DNA of 64,000 nt from an uncultured Clostridia bacterium (GCA_948562205.1 CAOYAN010000002.1:62001-126000), one strand, 5' to 3'; positions 40,794 through 49,836 are shown, numbered from the stretch's first letter. Numbers and translations: made by a program. The notes: generated by a model not told the origin, from the letters alone.

Positions 40794-42368
40794 GTGGAAA
40801 ATGTGTACAGAGTAGCGATATATTGTAGATTATCCCAAGAGGATAGAAGAAAATATAATGATATAGATGAAAGCGAAAGTATTCAAAATCAAAAAGCAAT
40901 GTTACTTAATTACGTGAAAAAGAACAATTGGATTTTATATGATATTTATTCAGATGATGATTATAGTGGTATGGACTCTAATAGACCTGATTGGAATAGA
41001 ATGTTAAACGATGCTAAAAATCAAAAATTTGATGTTATTGTTTGTAAAACTCAATCAAGATTTACTCGTGATATGGAAATGGTTGAAAAGTATTTAAATC
41101 ATTTATTTGAAATATGGGGAATAAGATTTTTAAGCATTGTTGATAATGTGGATACTCATATAAGAGGAAGTAAAAAATCAAGACAAATTAATGGACTAAC
41201 TAATCAATGGTACGTTGAGGATACATCAGAAAGTGTAAAATCAGCATTAGCAATTATGAGAGAATCAGGAAAATATATAGCAGCGACAGAACTATATGGA
41301 TATATAAGAGATCCAAAAGATAAAACAAAACTTATTGTAAATACTGAAGTTTCAGAAGTTATAAAAAGTATATATAATATGTATTTATATCAAAATATGG
41401 GATGTGGTACTATTGCTAAAAAATTAAATCAAAAAGGAATATTACCACCAGCAAAGTATAAAAAGGAAAAATTAATACCTACATATAATCATTGTAGTAT
41501 TACGGAAAAATGGGAAGACTATAATGTAAGGAGTATTTTACATAATAGAATGTACACAGGAGATATGGTACAAGGGAAAACGACTAAAAAGGATATAAAG
41601 TCTAAAAATACTGTTTTAGTTAGTAAAGAAGATTGGGTAATAGTAGAAAATACGCATGAAGCTATTATTTCAAAAGAAGTATATGAAAGTGTACAAGAAA
41701 AATTTAAAAGCAAAAAGGGAATATCTAAAAAGAAAGCAGAAAAATATATTTTTACTGGAAAACTCAGATGTTTAAATTGTAATAGTACAATGCAAATGAG
41801 AAAATGTCACGGAGTTACACCATATTATAGATGTAGGCACTCGTTTGAACCAGTAGTAGAGTGTTCTAATGAATATAGAATACAGCACTCAAATTTATAT
41901 CAAGTAATTTTATATGCTATAAAAGAAAAAATAAATGAATATTGTAACTTTTCAAAAGTAAGAAAAGAATTAGATAAAATAGATTTAAAAACTTCTATAA
42001 ATAGTCTTATAGGAGTTAAAAAAAATATAGAGGATAAAATTGTTAGGAAAAATAAATACTTTGGAAAATTATATGAAGATATGGTAGATGAGATAATTGA
42101 TAGAAATGAATATGTTATGTTGAAAAATAAATACATAGGTAATATAGAAGAATTAAATATAAAATTAGAAGAATTAGAAAAAAACATACAAAAATTAAGA
42201 AGTTCTAGTCAAGAAGAGAATAAAATTGTACAAATGATAATAAAATTTGAAAATTTAAAAGAACTTGATGAAAGCATTATTAATTCATTTATAAATACAA
42301 TTAAGATAGGTAAGATTCAAAGTGAAAGTAATCAAAAACAAGTTATTGAAATTTATTGGAATTTTTAA
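40794..42368 (+). CDS. Large serine recombinase of the second element
   Basis: A 524-residue recombinase. The catalytic serine S14 lies in VAIYCRLSQED; FDVIVCKTQSRFTRD and the helix to about residue 150 complete the resolvase domain. A recombinase domain, a zinc ribbon (CLNCNSTMQMRKC and CRHSF, about 325-365) and a coiled coil (about 400-490) follow, as in TnpX/TndX-like enzymes. Start: GTG at 40794 behind GAGGAGG; a TTG at 40716 would add 26 unrelated residues. The gene ends one base before the right copy of the 13-bp repeat. Confidence 0.92.
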   Translation: MENVYRVAIYCRLSQEDRRKYNDIDESESIQNQKAMLLNYVKKNNWILYDIYSDDDYSGMDSNRPDWNRMLNDAKNQKFDVIVCKTQSRFTRDMEMVEKYLNHLFEIWGIRFLSIVDNVDTHIRGSKKSRQINGLTNQWYVEDTSESVKSALAIMRESGKYIAATELYGYIRDPKDKTKLIVNTEVSEVIKSIYNMYLYQNMGCGTIAKKLNQKGILPPAKYKKEKLIPTYNHCSITEKWEDYNVRSILHNRMYTGDMVQGKTTKKDIKSKNTVLVSKEDWVIVENTHEAIISKEVYESVQEKFKSKKGISKKKAEKYIFTGKLRCLNCNSTMQMRKCHGVTPYYRCRHSFEPVVECSNEYRIQHSNLYQVILYAIKEKINEYCNFSKVRKELDKIDLKTSINSLIGVKKNIEDKIVRKNKYFGKLYEDMVDEIIDRNEYVMLKNKYIGNIEELNIKLEELEKNIQKLRSSSQEENKIVQMIIKFENLKELDESIINSFINTIKIGKIQSESNQKQVIEIYWNF

Positions 42369-42774
42369 TGGAATAGGTGGTAGTCAGATTAACTATACTA
42401 CCAATATAGAATGGGAATGCCAGGACTATGAAATTTGGTTCTGGTATTTTCGTATGGAAGAATAATATTAATACTATAAAAGAAAGTAATTAAAAAATGA
42501 GTAATTATTTAATACTATTAATGACAAAATTATAATTTTTATTAAATTGTAACTTTTTATATATTTTAAATGGTTTTAATAGTATAAATTGGTTGTACAA
42601 ACAATTGAAAAATAAAAAAAATTAAAAAATGCAACATTTTAAACATATAAAATAGTCTATATAGTGTAATGGTATGAAAAACATTGCAAAAACTATTTTT
42701 ACTATAGTATATATGTATAATATAAATTGATATAGTGTTATAATATAAAAACTTAATTAGAGAGGAGTTAAACT
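42369..42774 (+). other. Right flank of the second element, remnant frame and ECF promoter region
   Basis: A 406-base gap. After the 13-bp repeat, a remnant frame (GIGGSQINYTTNIEWE and on to FRMEE, stop at 42465) has no start of its own. GGTAGT and ACTACC form a small inverted repeat at 42379-42405. TGCAAC near 42631 followed 17 bases on by TAGTC, and TTGCAA near 42684, could serve as ECF-type and sigma-A-type promoters for the sigma gene. Confidence 0.4.
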
Positions 42775-43296
42775 ATGCAAGAATTATTGGAGAAACTAAA
42801 AAATGGAGATGAAGAAGCATTTGAAAAAATAGTGAAGTTATTTAGAAATCAATTATTATTAATTGCAAAAATAAGACTTAATGATGATGGATTAGCAGAT
42901 GATGCTGTTCAAGAAACTTTTATTAGTTTATACTTAAATGCCAGAAAAATAAAAGAGTATTCAAAATTAAAGTCTTGGATAACTGTTGTTTTGATTAATA
43001 ATTGTAATAATATAATTAAAAAAAATAAGAATTTGAAATTTTCTTCTGAATTAGATATATTTAGTAATTATGAGAAATCTGAAGATCAATTTCAAAATGT
43101 AAATGATAATATAGATTTTCTTAAATTTATAGATTTTTTAAATGCTGAAGAAAAAATAATTATAGCGATGTATTATAGTAAAAATTATACTACAAGAGAA
43201 ATATCTAATATATTAAAGATAAATGAAAGCACTATAAGAAGTAAGATATTAAGAGCTAAAGCTAAAATTAAAGAAAAATTTGGAGGTACAATTTAA
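42775..43296 (+). CDS. ECF-type RNA polymerase sigma factor
   Basis: A 173-residue sigma-70 family protein. Region 2: AFEKIVKLFRNQLLLIAKIRL, then LADDAVQETFISLYLNARKIKEYSKLKSWI. Region 4: FLNAEEKIIIAMYYSKNYTTREISNILKINESTIRSKILRAKAKIKEKFG. It should direct RNA polymerase to a stress or surface regulon. Its stop overlaps the start of the membrane protein gene (TAATG), the usual layout of an ECF sigma and its anti-sigma factor. GAGAGGAG precedes the ATG. Confidence 0.9.
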   Translation: MQELLEKLKNGDEEAFEKIVKLFRNQLLLIAKIRLNDDGLADDAVQETFISLYLNARKIKEYSKLKSWITVVLINNCNNIIKKNKNLKFSSELDIFSNYEKSEDQFQNVNDNIDFLKFIDFLNAEEKIIIAMYYSKNYTTREISNILKINESTIRSKILRAKAKIKEKFGGTI

Positions 43297-44198
43297 TGAA
43301 ATCAAATAATATGGACAATATAGATAAATTCTTAATAAATGGATTAAAGAGTATAAAATTAGAAGATTATAATGACGAAGAAATTAAAAATTTATTATCA
43401 AATGCTAAAAATAAAAAAATCAAAGAAAAACAAATTATAGTAAGAGCATATAAAATGGTAGCTTCAGTGATTTTTATAGTTGTTGTTACTATTTTTGGAA
43501 TATATATATCAAATAAGGATACAAATTTTAATGTTATTATTAAATCAAATAATAACTCCACTTATGAAGATAAGTCCAATGACGAATTAGAAAAAGCTTG
43601 TGTAATATATTCAGCAATTGATGCAGATGCTGTTGATAGTAGAGTAGAATTAAGTTTAGGAGAAATGTATAATTTATCAAATGTAATTGCAATTGTTAAG
43701 GTAGATGAAGTAAAAGTTACAAATTATGATAAGAAATATGAATATCAATATAAAGGAGAAGAAGGATATACTTTTGTAAGGACAATTGGAAAATTTACAA
43801 TATTAAATTCAATAAAAGGAAATTTAAAAAACGGAGAAAAAGTAGAGTTAAGAAAGAAAGGTGGAAGAATTAAATATAAAGAATATTTAAAATATTATGA
43901 AGAATATCCAAATGAATCTAAAGATGAAGAAATGGAAAAAGAATGTCAAGAATTTATAAAAAAAGGAACAAATATAGATGATATATATATTGATATTTCA
44001 GTTGGATTTAAAAATATTAATATAGAGTCTGGAAAGACATATTTAGTATATTTAACTGAGAAAGTATCAGGATATTGGTTACAAGCTAGTGTAAATTCAG
44101 TTAGAGAATATAATGATGAAAATAATACTATTTTAAATAATATTACTGGAGAATGGGAAAATTTAAATGTTATAGAAAATAGTTTAAAAATGAAATAG
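43296..44198 (+). CDS. Putative anti-sigma factor, single-pass membrane protein
   Basis: A 300-residue protein with a cytoplasmic N-terminal part (1-48), one membrane helix (about 50-72) and an extracytoplasmic domain of about 225 residues. No zinc anti-sigma motif (HxxxCxxC) is present, so the role rests on coupling to the sigma gene and on topology. The outer domain contains VIAIVKVDEVKV and TYLVYLTEKVSGYW, of unknown family. Confidence 0.6.
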   Translation: MKSNNMDNIDKFLINGLKSIKLEDYNDEEIKNLLSNAKNKKIKEKQIIVRAYKMVASVIFIVVVTIFGIYISNKDTNFNVIIKSNNNSTYEDKSNDELEKACVIYSAIDADAVDSRVELSLGEMYNLSNVIAIVKVDEVKVTNYDKKYEYQYKGEEGYTFVRTIGKFTILNSIKGNLKNGEKVELRKKGGRIKYKEYLKYYEEYPNESKDEEMEKECQEFIKKGTNIDDIYIDISVGFKNINIESGKTYLVYLTEKVSGYWLQASVNSVREYNDENNTILNNITGEWENLNVIENSLKMK

Positions 44199-44374
44199 AG
44201 TTAAAATATAAAAAACAGAGAATATATTAACATTTATTTATAATTGATATATAATTATATTTATTGTAAAATTTAATATAAAAAGCATTTTGATTATTTT
44301 CAATATAGTATCATTTTATAAAATTTAAAAATAACGTATTATGCACATGAAAAAATGTATAAGGAGATATAAAT

Positions 44375-44728
44375 ATGAATTATTTAAAAAAGTTTAAAAT
44401 AGAAGATGAATTACAAAATTTTATTATAAATCGTATAAAGTTTTTTAGAGTAAGCAAGAAAATAACACAAGCAGAAATGGCATATATGTTGGATATGAGT
44501 GAGCAAAATTATGGAAGAATTGAACGTGGTAGGTATAAGTCTAGTATATATTTTATATTAAATTTTTGTTCTAAAATGGATATTACCTTTGAAGAATTCT
44601 TTAAGTTTAACAAAGAAAAAATGTCTAAGTTTGAAAAAGAAGCACGAGAACTTCTAGAAAATAACGAAAAATCTATACTTAAAATAGGTGAATTTATCAA
44701 TTCTTATTTTAATAAAAATAAGTACTAA
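44375..44728 (+). CDS. XRE-family regulator, copy 2
   Basis: A 117-residue protein very similar to that at 32965 (FFRVSKKITQAEMAYMLDMSEQNYGRIERGRYKSS). Both begin with MNYL-KFK and share FILNFCSK and EFFKFN. This copy lies outside the defined elements. Its presence suggests DNA exchange with, or a remnant of, an earlier element here. AAGGAG precedes the ATG. Confidence 0.8.
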   Translation: MNYLKKFKIEDELQNFIINRIKFFRVSKKITQAEMAYMLDMSEQNYGRIERGRYKSSIYFILNFCSKMDITFEEFFKFNKEKMSKFEKEARELLENNEKSILKIGEFINSYFNKNKY

Positions 44729-44792
44729 AATGAGTAAGTTTTTTAGAGTTAATGTTATTTTATAATTTCAAATTAAGTTAAAGGTGATAAGT

Positions 44793-45029
44793 TTGGTATT
44801 AGCAGATGCTATAAGACTTAAAATAAATAATTTATTAGATGAATATAATGTAAATGTTTGGTATGTATGTAAATATTCAGGAATACCATGTTCTACTCTC
44901 ACCACTTTTTTAAATGGTAAAACTAAATTGTTAAAGTTAGATACTCTTTTACATATATGTGAAGTTTTTAATATTACTTTAAATGAATTTTTTGAAGATA
45001 GTATATTTTATGATGTAGAAGCAGAATGA
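44793..45029 (+). CDS. Small XRE-type helix-turn-helix protein
   Basis: A 78-residue protein: LKINNLLDEYNVNVWYVCKYSGIPCSTLTTFLNGKTKLLKLDTLLHICEVFNITLNEFFED. It is a minimal Cro/C1-like fold. The TTG at 44793 lies 7 bases after AAAGGTG; a GTG at 44784 is too close to the site. Target unknown. Confidence 0.75.
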   Translation: MVLADAIRLKINNLLDEYNVNVWYVCKYSGIPCSTLTTFLNGKTKLLKLDTLLHICEVFNITLNEFFEDSIFYDVEAE

Positions 45030-45095
45030 TAAAATTGAGGTATATATTATTTAATATTAAATCTTAGAATATAATAAATACTAATTTTAAAATTC

Positions 45096-45124
45096 TAGAC
45101 TTTACTTGCTTAATGTGGTATAAT
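45096..45124 (+). promoter_or_regulatory. Sigma-A-type promoter of the Sms operon
   Basis: TAGACT, 17 bases and TATAAT lie 30 bases before the sufC-like gene. The -35 box is weak, the -10 perfect. Confidence 0.5.
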
Positions 45125-45154
45125 AATATGGAATTTTTAGAAAGGAAATAAAGT

Positions 45155-45874
45155 ATGTTAGAACTTAGAAATATATGTTTTTCAAGAGATAATAAAAAAA
45201 TACTTGATAATATAAATTTAAAGATAGATAATGAAAAATTTATTGTGATAACTGGACCAAATGGTGGAGGAAAATCAACACTTGCAAAAATAATTATGGG
45301 AATAGAGATGCCAGATTCAGGTGAGATTATATTTAATGGTAAAGATATAACAAACTTAGATATATCACAAAGGGCAAAGCTAGGGATTGGTTTTGCTTTT
45401 CAACAACCTGTAAAATTTAAAGGTCTTACTGTATATGATTTAATATGTTTATCTAAAGGAAGAAAAGTGAAGTTTTCAGAGGCTTGTAAATATTTATCAT
45501 CTGTTGGACTTTGTCCAAATGAATATATGAGAAGAGAGGTAAATTCATCTCTTTCTGGAGGTGAATTAAAAAGAATAGAGATAGCAACAGTTGTAGCAAG
45601 AGAGTCAGAGCTTACGATATTTGATGAGCCAGAAGCTGGAATTGATTTATGGAGTTTTAATAATTTAATTGAGATATTTGAAAATATGCATAGTAGAGTA
45701 TCAGGCTCTATTATAATAATTTCACATCAAGAAAGAATACTAAATATTGCAGATGAATTAATACTTATATCTAATGGAAGAATAAAGGCAAAAGGAAATA
45801 AAAGTAGAGTATTGCCATTACTTCTAAATACAACAAAAAAATGTAAGTTTTTAAAGGAGAAGAAAGATGATTAA
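45155..45874 (+). CDS. SufC/SmsC-like iron-sulfur assembly ATPase
   Basis: A 239-residue ABC-type ATPase. Walker A GPNGGGKST is at 34-42, the signature is LSGGELKR, Walker B and D-loop TIFDEPEAGID and the switch histidine IISHQ. GFAFQQPVKFKGLTVYDLI is SufC-like rather than transporter-like, and no permease is present. It works with the SufB-like protein encoded next, overlapping by eight bases, to assemble iron-sulfur clusters. The two-gene layout is the minimal SmsCB (SUF-like) system of anaerobes. Confidence 0.85.
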   Translation: MLELRNICFSRDNKKILDNINLKIDNEKFIVITGPNGGGKSTLAKIIMGIEMPDSGEIIFNGKDITNLDISQRAKLGIGFAFQQPVKFKGLTVYDLICLSKGRKVKFSEACKYLSSVGLCPNEYMRREVNSSLSGGELKRIEIATVVARESELTIFDEPEAGIDLWSFNNLIEIFENMHSRVSGSIIIISHQERILNIADELILISNGRIKAKGNKSRVLPLLLNTTKKCKFLKEKKDD

Positions 45875-46793
45875 ATTAGGTAATGTGGAAAAATTCATGT
45901 TAAAAAAAGTATCAGACATAGAAAATATACCACATGGAGCTTTTAATATAAGGGAAAATGGAAAAGGTATTAGTAGAAATACAACAGAAAATATAGATAT
46001 TGTAACGAAAAAAGATAAACCAGGAATTGACATTTATGTAAAAGCAAATACTAAGGGGGAAACAATACATATCCCTGTAATAATAACTGAAAGTGGTGTA
46101 AATGATGTAGTATATAATGATTTTTATATTGGAGAAAATGCAGAAGTTTTGATTGTTGCAGGATGTGGAATTCATAATAGTGGTTGTGAAGTATCACAAC
46201 ATGATGGAATACATAGTTTTTATTTAGAAAAAGGATCTAAAGTAAGATATGTAGAAAGACATTATGGTGAGGGTGATGGAACTGGTAAGAGAATATTAAA
46301 TCCTGAGACCATTATTAATTTAAAAGAAGGGGCATCTCTTGAAATGGAAACAGTTCAAATTGAAGGTGTAGATAGTACTATTAGGAAAACAAGTGGAAAA
46401 CTTGAAAAAAATTCTAATTTAATTATATCAGAGAAAATAATGACACATGGTACACAATTTGCAAGAACAGAATTTGAAGTAGAATTAAATGGGGAGGATG
46501 CAAGTACTAAAGTTACATCGAGATCAGTTGCAAAAGAAAGTTCCAAACAAGAATTTGTTTCAAAAGTTATAGGAAATACTAAATGTTTTGGGCATGTAGA
46601 ATGTGATGCAATTATAATGGATAATGCAAATGTTGCAGCAGTGCCAGAAATACTTGCAAATGATATAGATGCAAGGCTAATACATGAAGCAGCAATTGGA
46701 AAAATTGCGGGAGAACAAGTAACAAAACTTATGACATTCGGTTTAACAGAAAAGGAAGCAGAAAAAGAGATAATAAATGGATTTTTAAAATAA
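45867..46793 (+). CDS. SufB/SmsB-like iron-sulfur scaffold protein
   Basis: A 308-residue SufB/SufD family protein with the beta-helix pattern (IHIPVIITESGVNDVVYNDF, AEVLIVAGCGIHNSGCEVSQHDG) and the C-terminal NVAAVPEILANDIDARLIHEAAIGKIAGEQ, typical of SufB-like scaffolds; cysteines lie in CGIHNSGC. It is much shorter than SufB (about 470), as in the minimal Sms system where a single SmsB forms the complex with SmsC. No SufS, SufU or SufD lies nearby. Confidence 0.85.
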   Translation: MIKLGNVEKFMLKKVSDIENIPHGAFNIRENGKGISRNTTENIDIVTKKDKPGIDIYVKANTKGETIHIPVIITESGVNDVVYNDFYIGENAEVLIVAGCGIHNSGCEVSQHDGIHSFYLEKGSKVRYVERHYGEGDGTGKRILNPETIINLKEGASLEMETVQIEGVDSTIRKTSGKLEKNSNLIISEKIMTHGTQFARTEFEVELNGEDASTKVTSRSVAKESSKQEFVSKVIGNTKCFGHVECDAIIMDNANVAAVPEILANDIDARLIHEAAIGKIAGEQVTKLMTFGLTEKEAEKEIINGFLK

Positions 46794-46800
46794 AATTAAT

Positions 46801-46842
46801 AAACTGGCTGAATTATATTGGTAAATCAGCCAGTTTTTTGTT
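46801..46842. terminator. Bidirectional terminator
   Basis: AACTGGCTGA and TCAGCCAGTT form a 10-bp stem followed by a T run, between the convergent smsB-like and pncB genes. Confidence 0.85.
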
Positions 46843-46845
46843 TAA

Positions 46846-48312
46846 TTAAAAGTTATTGCTATGCTCAAAGATTAACTCTTTCTTAAGATCATAAAGCTTG
46901 TTAGAAAGATCAACATGATATTCTTGCGGATTATAGAGACGTTTATATTCGTCCCAAAGGCAAGATTTTTGCTCATTGCAATATGTTACAATCTCATCAA
47001 GAGATTTTTCTTCATATACACACTCTCCATTTACAAATAATGGAACAAGAAGCTCTTCAACAGTATAAGTATTAGGCTCAAGAACTGTTTTCTTGTATGT
47101 GTGAATTGGATCAAATAAGGTAATACCATCTGCAGGATCAAATTTTTCTCCTGCAAGTGCAATAAGGTCAGCAATAAACTTGCCCGTTTCTTTGTCTTTA
47201 AATCTAAATACAGTCTTGTAACCAGGATTTGTAATTTTTTCCTCATTTTCAGACAGTTTGATTCTTGGAGAAAGAGTGCCGTTTTCTTCAACCGCTGCAA
47301 GTTTATATACACCACCTAAAGATGGGCACTGTTTAGATGTAATAAGTTCAGTACCAACTCCGTAAGAGTTTACAGTAGCGCCCTGATTTAAAAGATCACT
47401 GATAAGATATTCATTCAAATCGTTAGATGCACAAATCACTGCATCTGTAAAGCCTTCTGCCTCAAGCATTTTACTTGCCTTAATAGAGAGTGCTGCAATA
47501 TCGCCACTGTCAATACGAATGCCATAAGTTTTAAGTGTGCCCGCTTCACGAAGTTCTTTAAAGACTTTAATTGCATTTGGTACACCAGATTTTAATACAT
47601 TATAGGTATCAACCAAAAGTATTACATTATCTGGATGTGTTTTTGCATAAGTTCTAAATGCAGTAAGTTCATCAGGGAAGAACTGGATCCATAAATGAGC
47701 CTGGGTGCCAGAAATCTTGGCGCCATATTTTTTGCCAGTAAGTACATTACTTGTAGCAGAGCATCCACCAATAATGGCAGCTCTTGCACCAATAGTACCA
47801 GCATCAAACCCCTGTGCTCTACGAAGACCAAATTCCATAACATTTCCCGTACCTCTTGTAGCATAGGTAACACGAGAGGCTTTGGTAGCAATAAGTGTTT
47901 GATGATTAAAGAGATTTAAAATTGCTCCCTCAAGTAATACTGCATCAATTACAGGAGCTTTTACCCTAACAATTGGTTCCATAGGGAATATTACACTACC
48001 TTCCTTGATAGCAAAAATTTCACCTCTAAATTTAAAGTTTTTGAGGTATTCCAAAAATCTTTCATCAAGGCCAACACTTCTTAAGTATTCAATATCATCA
48101 TCATAGAAAACTAAATGCTGTACATACTCAACAATGCTTTCAATGCCTGCAAGAACAGCATAACCGCCATCCTGTGGAATTTTTCTAAAAAACACATCAA
48201 AAACTACTTCCCGTTCATGTTCTCCAGTAAGGAAAAATCCTTCTCCCATAGTGAACTCATAAAAATCAACGACTAATGCAAGTTTTCTTTCCTCGAAGTT
48301 TTTGTTTAACAT
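46846..48312 (-). CDS. pncB: Nicotinate phosphoribosyltransferase
   Basis: A 488-residue enzyme of NAD salvage; it makes nicotinate mononucleotide from nicotinate and PRPP. Landmarks: LVVDFYEFTMGEGFF at the start, VFDVFFRKIPQDGGYAVLAG, FGLRRAQGFDAG (active-site histidine region replaced by RRAQG as in the long Firmicutes form), SGTQAHLW and VGTELITS. Codon use is richer in G+C than in all neighbours, which points to horizontal transfer. It overlaps the Nudix gene by 7 bases; NrtR should control the pair. Confidence 0.93.
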   Translation of the reverse strand: MLNKNFEERKLALVVDFYEFTMGEGFFLTGEHEREVVFDVFFRKIPQDGGYAVLAGIESIVEYVQHLVFYDDDIEYLRSVGLDERFLEYLKNFKFRGEIFAIKEGSVIFPMEPIVRVKAPVIDAVLLEGAILNLFNHQTLIATKASRVTYATRGTGNVMEFGLRRAQGFDAGTIGARAAIIGGCSATSNVLTGKKYGAKISGTQAHLWIQFFPDELTAFRTYAKTHPDNVILLVDTYNVLKSGVPNAIKVFKELREAGTLKTYGIRIDSGDIAALSIKASKMLEAEGFTDAVICASNDLNEYLISDLLNQGATVNSYGVGTELITSKQCPSLGGVYKLAAVEENGTLSPRIKLSENEEKITNPGYKTVFRFKDKETGKFIADLIALAGEKFDPADGITLFDPIHTYKKTVLEPNTYTVEELLVPLFVNGECVYEEKSLDEIVTYCNEQKSCLWDEYKRLYNPQEYHVDLSNKLYDLKKELIFEHSNNF

Positions 48313-48869
48313 GATGTATCCTCCTTAATATGTTGTTTATTGAGATTGTCTTTAAATGCTTTGTACCATAAAAGTGCAATTAAGGTATGAGCATTTTCTT
48401 GCTTTTGTTTCAAAATCATATCATATGCTTCATCTGGAGTCATTTCAATGACATCGATATCTTCACCTTCATCTAAGTCTTGTTCTGTCATCTCAAGATC
48501 TGTTGCAATGAAAAAGTGAAGTCTTTCATCAGATAATCCATTACTTGGATAATATGAAAGAGCATATTTAACATTTTTTGTAACATATCCAGTTTCTTCA
48601 TGTAATTCTCTAATTGCGGTTTCATCTGGCATTTCTCCTGGATCTACTTTTCCTGCAGGAAGTTCTATTACCATTTTGTTACCGATTGCTGTTCTTTTCT
48701 GTTTTACAAAAACAAAATTACCTTCCTTAGTAATAGGAAGAATTACAACAGCTTGTGGAGACTTTACATGAAATCTTTTTCGAATGCTCCCATCTTTATC
48801 CTTATAGGTAGCTTCTTCCACATTGAATCTTTTACATTCATATACAATACTACTTCCTAAAAATTCCAT
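48306..48869 (-). CDS. Nudix hydrolase, ADP-ribose pyrophosphatase-like
   Basis: A 187-residue enzyme with an intact Nudix box, GKVDPGEMPDETAIRELHEETGYV (residues about 70-93; catalytic REL-EE). FVKQKRTAIGNKMVIELPAG before it and YYPSNGLSDERLHFFIATDL after it are ADP-ribose-type features. It should break ADP-ribose into AMP and ribose 5-phosphate and so recycle NAD waste. It forms an operon with pncB behind an NrtR-type operator. Confidence 0.88.
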   Translation of the reverse strand: MEFLGSSIVYECKRFNVEEATYKDKDGSIRKRFHVKSPQAVVILPITKEGNFVFVKQKRTAIGNKMVIELPAGKVDPGEMPDETAIRELHEETGYVTKNVKYALSYYPSNGLSDERLHFFIATDLEMTEQDLDEGEDIDVIEMTPDEAYDMILKQKQENAHTLIALLWYKAFKDNLNKQHIKEDTSC

Positions 48870-48910
48870 ATTTTCATCCTTTCTTAAAGTTTTTTAAAAG
48901 AAAAATAAAA

Positions 48911-48937
48911 ATGTTATTAACATTATATTAATAACAT
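48911..48937. promoter_or_regulatory. NrtR operator upstream of the Nudix-pncB operon
   Basis: ATGTTATTAA and TTAATAACAT form a perfect 10-bp inverted repeat around CATTATA. The same sequence, extended to 13-bp arms, lies upstream of nadD (50541-50573). NrtR is encoded between the two sites. Confidence 0.75.
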
Positions 48938-49002
48938 AACGATTTGTCAAGTGTTTTTTTAAAATTTATGTAAAAAAGACTATAAATATTTTAATTTATA
49001 GC

Positions 49003-49836
49003 CTAAATTTTATTATTTTTATATTTAAAAAGTGCAGAAGGTCTATGTCCTTCTCCCTTTTTTACTTTATTAGTTTTTTCAACTTTACTTGCAATTATTC
49101 TTCTAAAAGCAGGATCAAGTAATTTTTTATTTAGTATTGTTTCATATACTTTTTGTAATTCTCCAAGAGTAAAATACTTTGGCATCATATTAAATACAAT
49201 ATCAGTATATTCAATTTTATTTTTAAGTCTTGATATACCACTAACTATTGCAAGTGGATGATCAAAAGCAATATCATCATTACTTTTTATAGTATAATCA
49301 TATCTATCAGTAGTTTTTTCTCTTAATGTCTTTTCAACTACAAATTTTAAAGTTTCAGTTTCATTATCTAAAGTAACTTTTATTTCTTTTTTATTCTCTG
49401 TAATATTAATATTAAACCAAGAAGCGTTTTTAGAAATGTTATCTTTTATCATATTTTTATCTATTAATGCAAGATATGCAGTACTTACTACTCTCATACG
49501 TGGATCTCTTTTAACATTACTAAAAGTATAGAGTTGCTCTGTATAAATATTTTTTAAATTTGTTTCTCTTTCTAATATTCTAGTTGCAGCATCATCAATA
49601 GTTTCATCAATATTTACAAATCCACCAGGTAGACACCATTTATTTTTAAATGGATAGTCATCTCTTTTTACAAGTAATACACTAAAATGTTTATTATTTA
49701 ATTTTCTATAGTTTTCATGTGTTGAATCTGATACACTAAAAATTAATATATCTGCTGTAATAGATAGTTTTTCATAAATACTAGAATCATAATTTTTTAA
49801 GAATTCTTCTTCAGAGTTGTATGTTTTTTCAATCAT
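49003..49836 (-). CDS. nrtR: NAD-metabolism repressor NrtR
   Basis: A 277-residue regulator. The N-terminal Nudix fold (about 22-160) has a degenerate box (GGFVNIDETIDDAATRILER then ET), where catalytic glutamates are lost, as expected for a ligand-sensing, non-catalytic Nudix domain. The C-terminal winged helix (about 205-277) shows PKYFTLGELQKVYETILNKKL and DPAFRRIIASKV. NrtR proteins bind ADP-ribose and repress NAD genes. Start: ATG 49836, directly after ATGGAGG. Confidence 0.85.
   Translation of the reverse strand: MIEKTYNSEEEFLKNYDSSIYEKLSITADILIFSVSDSTHENYRKLNNKHFSVLLVKRDDYPFKNKWCLPGGFVNIDETIDDAATRILERETNLKNIYTEQLYTFSNVKRDPRMRVVSTAYLALIDKNMIKDNISKNASWFNINITENKKEIKVTLDNETETLKFVVEKTLREKTTDRYDYTIKSNDDIAFDHPLAIVSGISRLKNKIEYTDIVFNMMPKYFTLGELQKVYETILNKKLLDPAFRRIIASKVEKTNKVKKGEGHRPSALFKYKNNKI

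Larger units (their letters stand above)
38117..42380. mobile_element. Candidate second serine-recombinase element at the 3' end of yabG
   Basis: The 13-bp sequence atggaataggtgg occurs in the last codons of yabG (38117-38129) and again at 42368-42380, starting at the last base of the recombinase stop codon. The enclosed 4.25 kb carry a matrixin protease, an unknown membrane protein, a resolvase-like protein without catalytic serine, a 28-residue frame and an intact large serine recombinase. The recombinase reads toward the right repeat, the same geometry as in the large element. YabG stays complete on the left, so the element may restore the gene end. Confidence 0.55.

Noticed and set aside
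42371..42465. Remnant frame after the 13-bp repeat as the original yabG end
   Set aside because: It lacks the conserved ETRG-like block that the left side has (GGMQTRG), so it is not the native YabG C terminus as far as can be seen.
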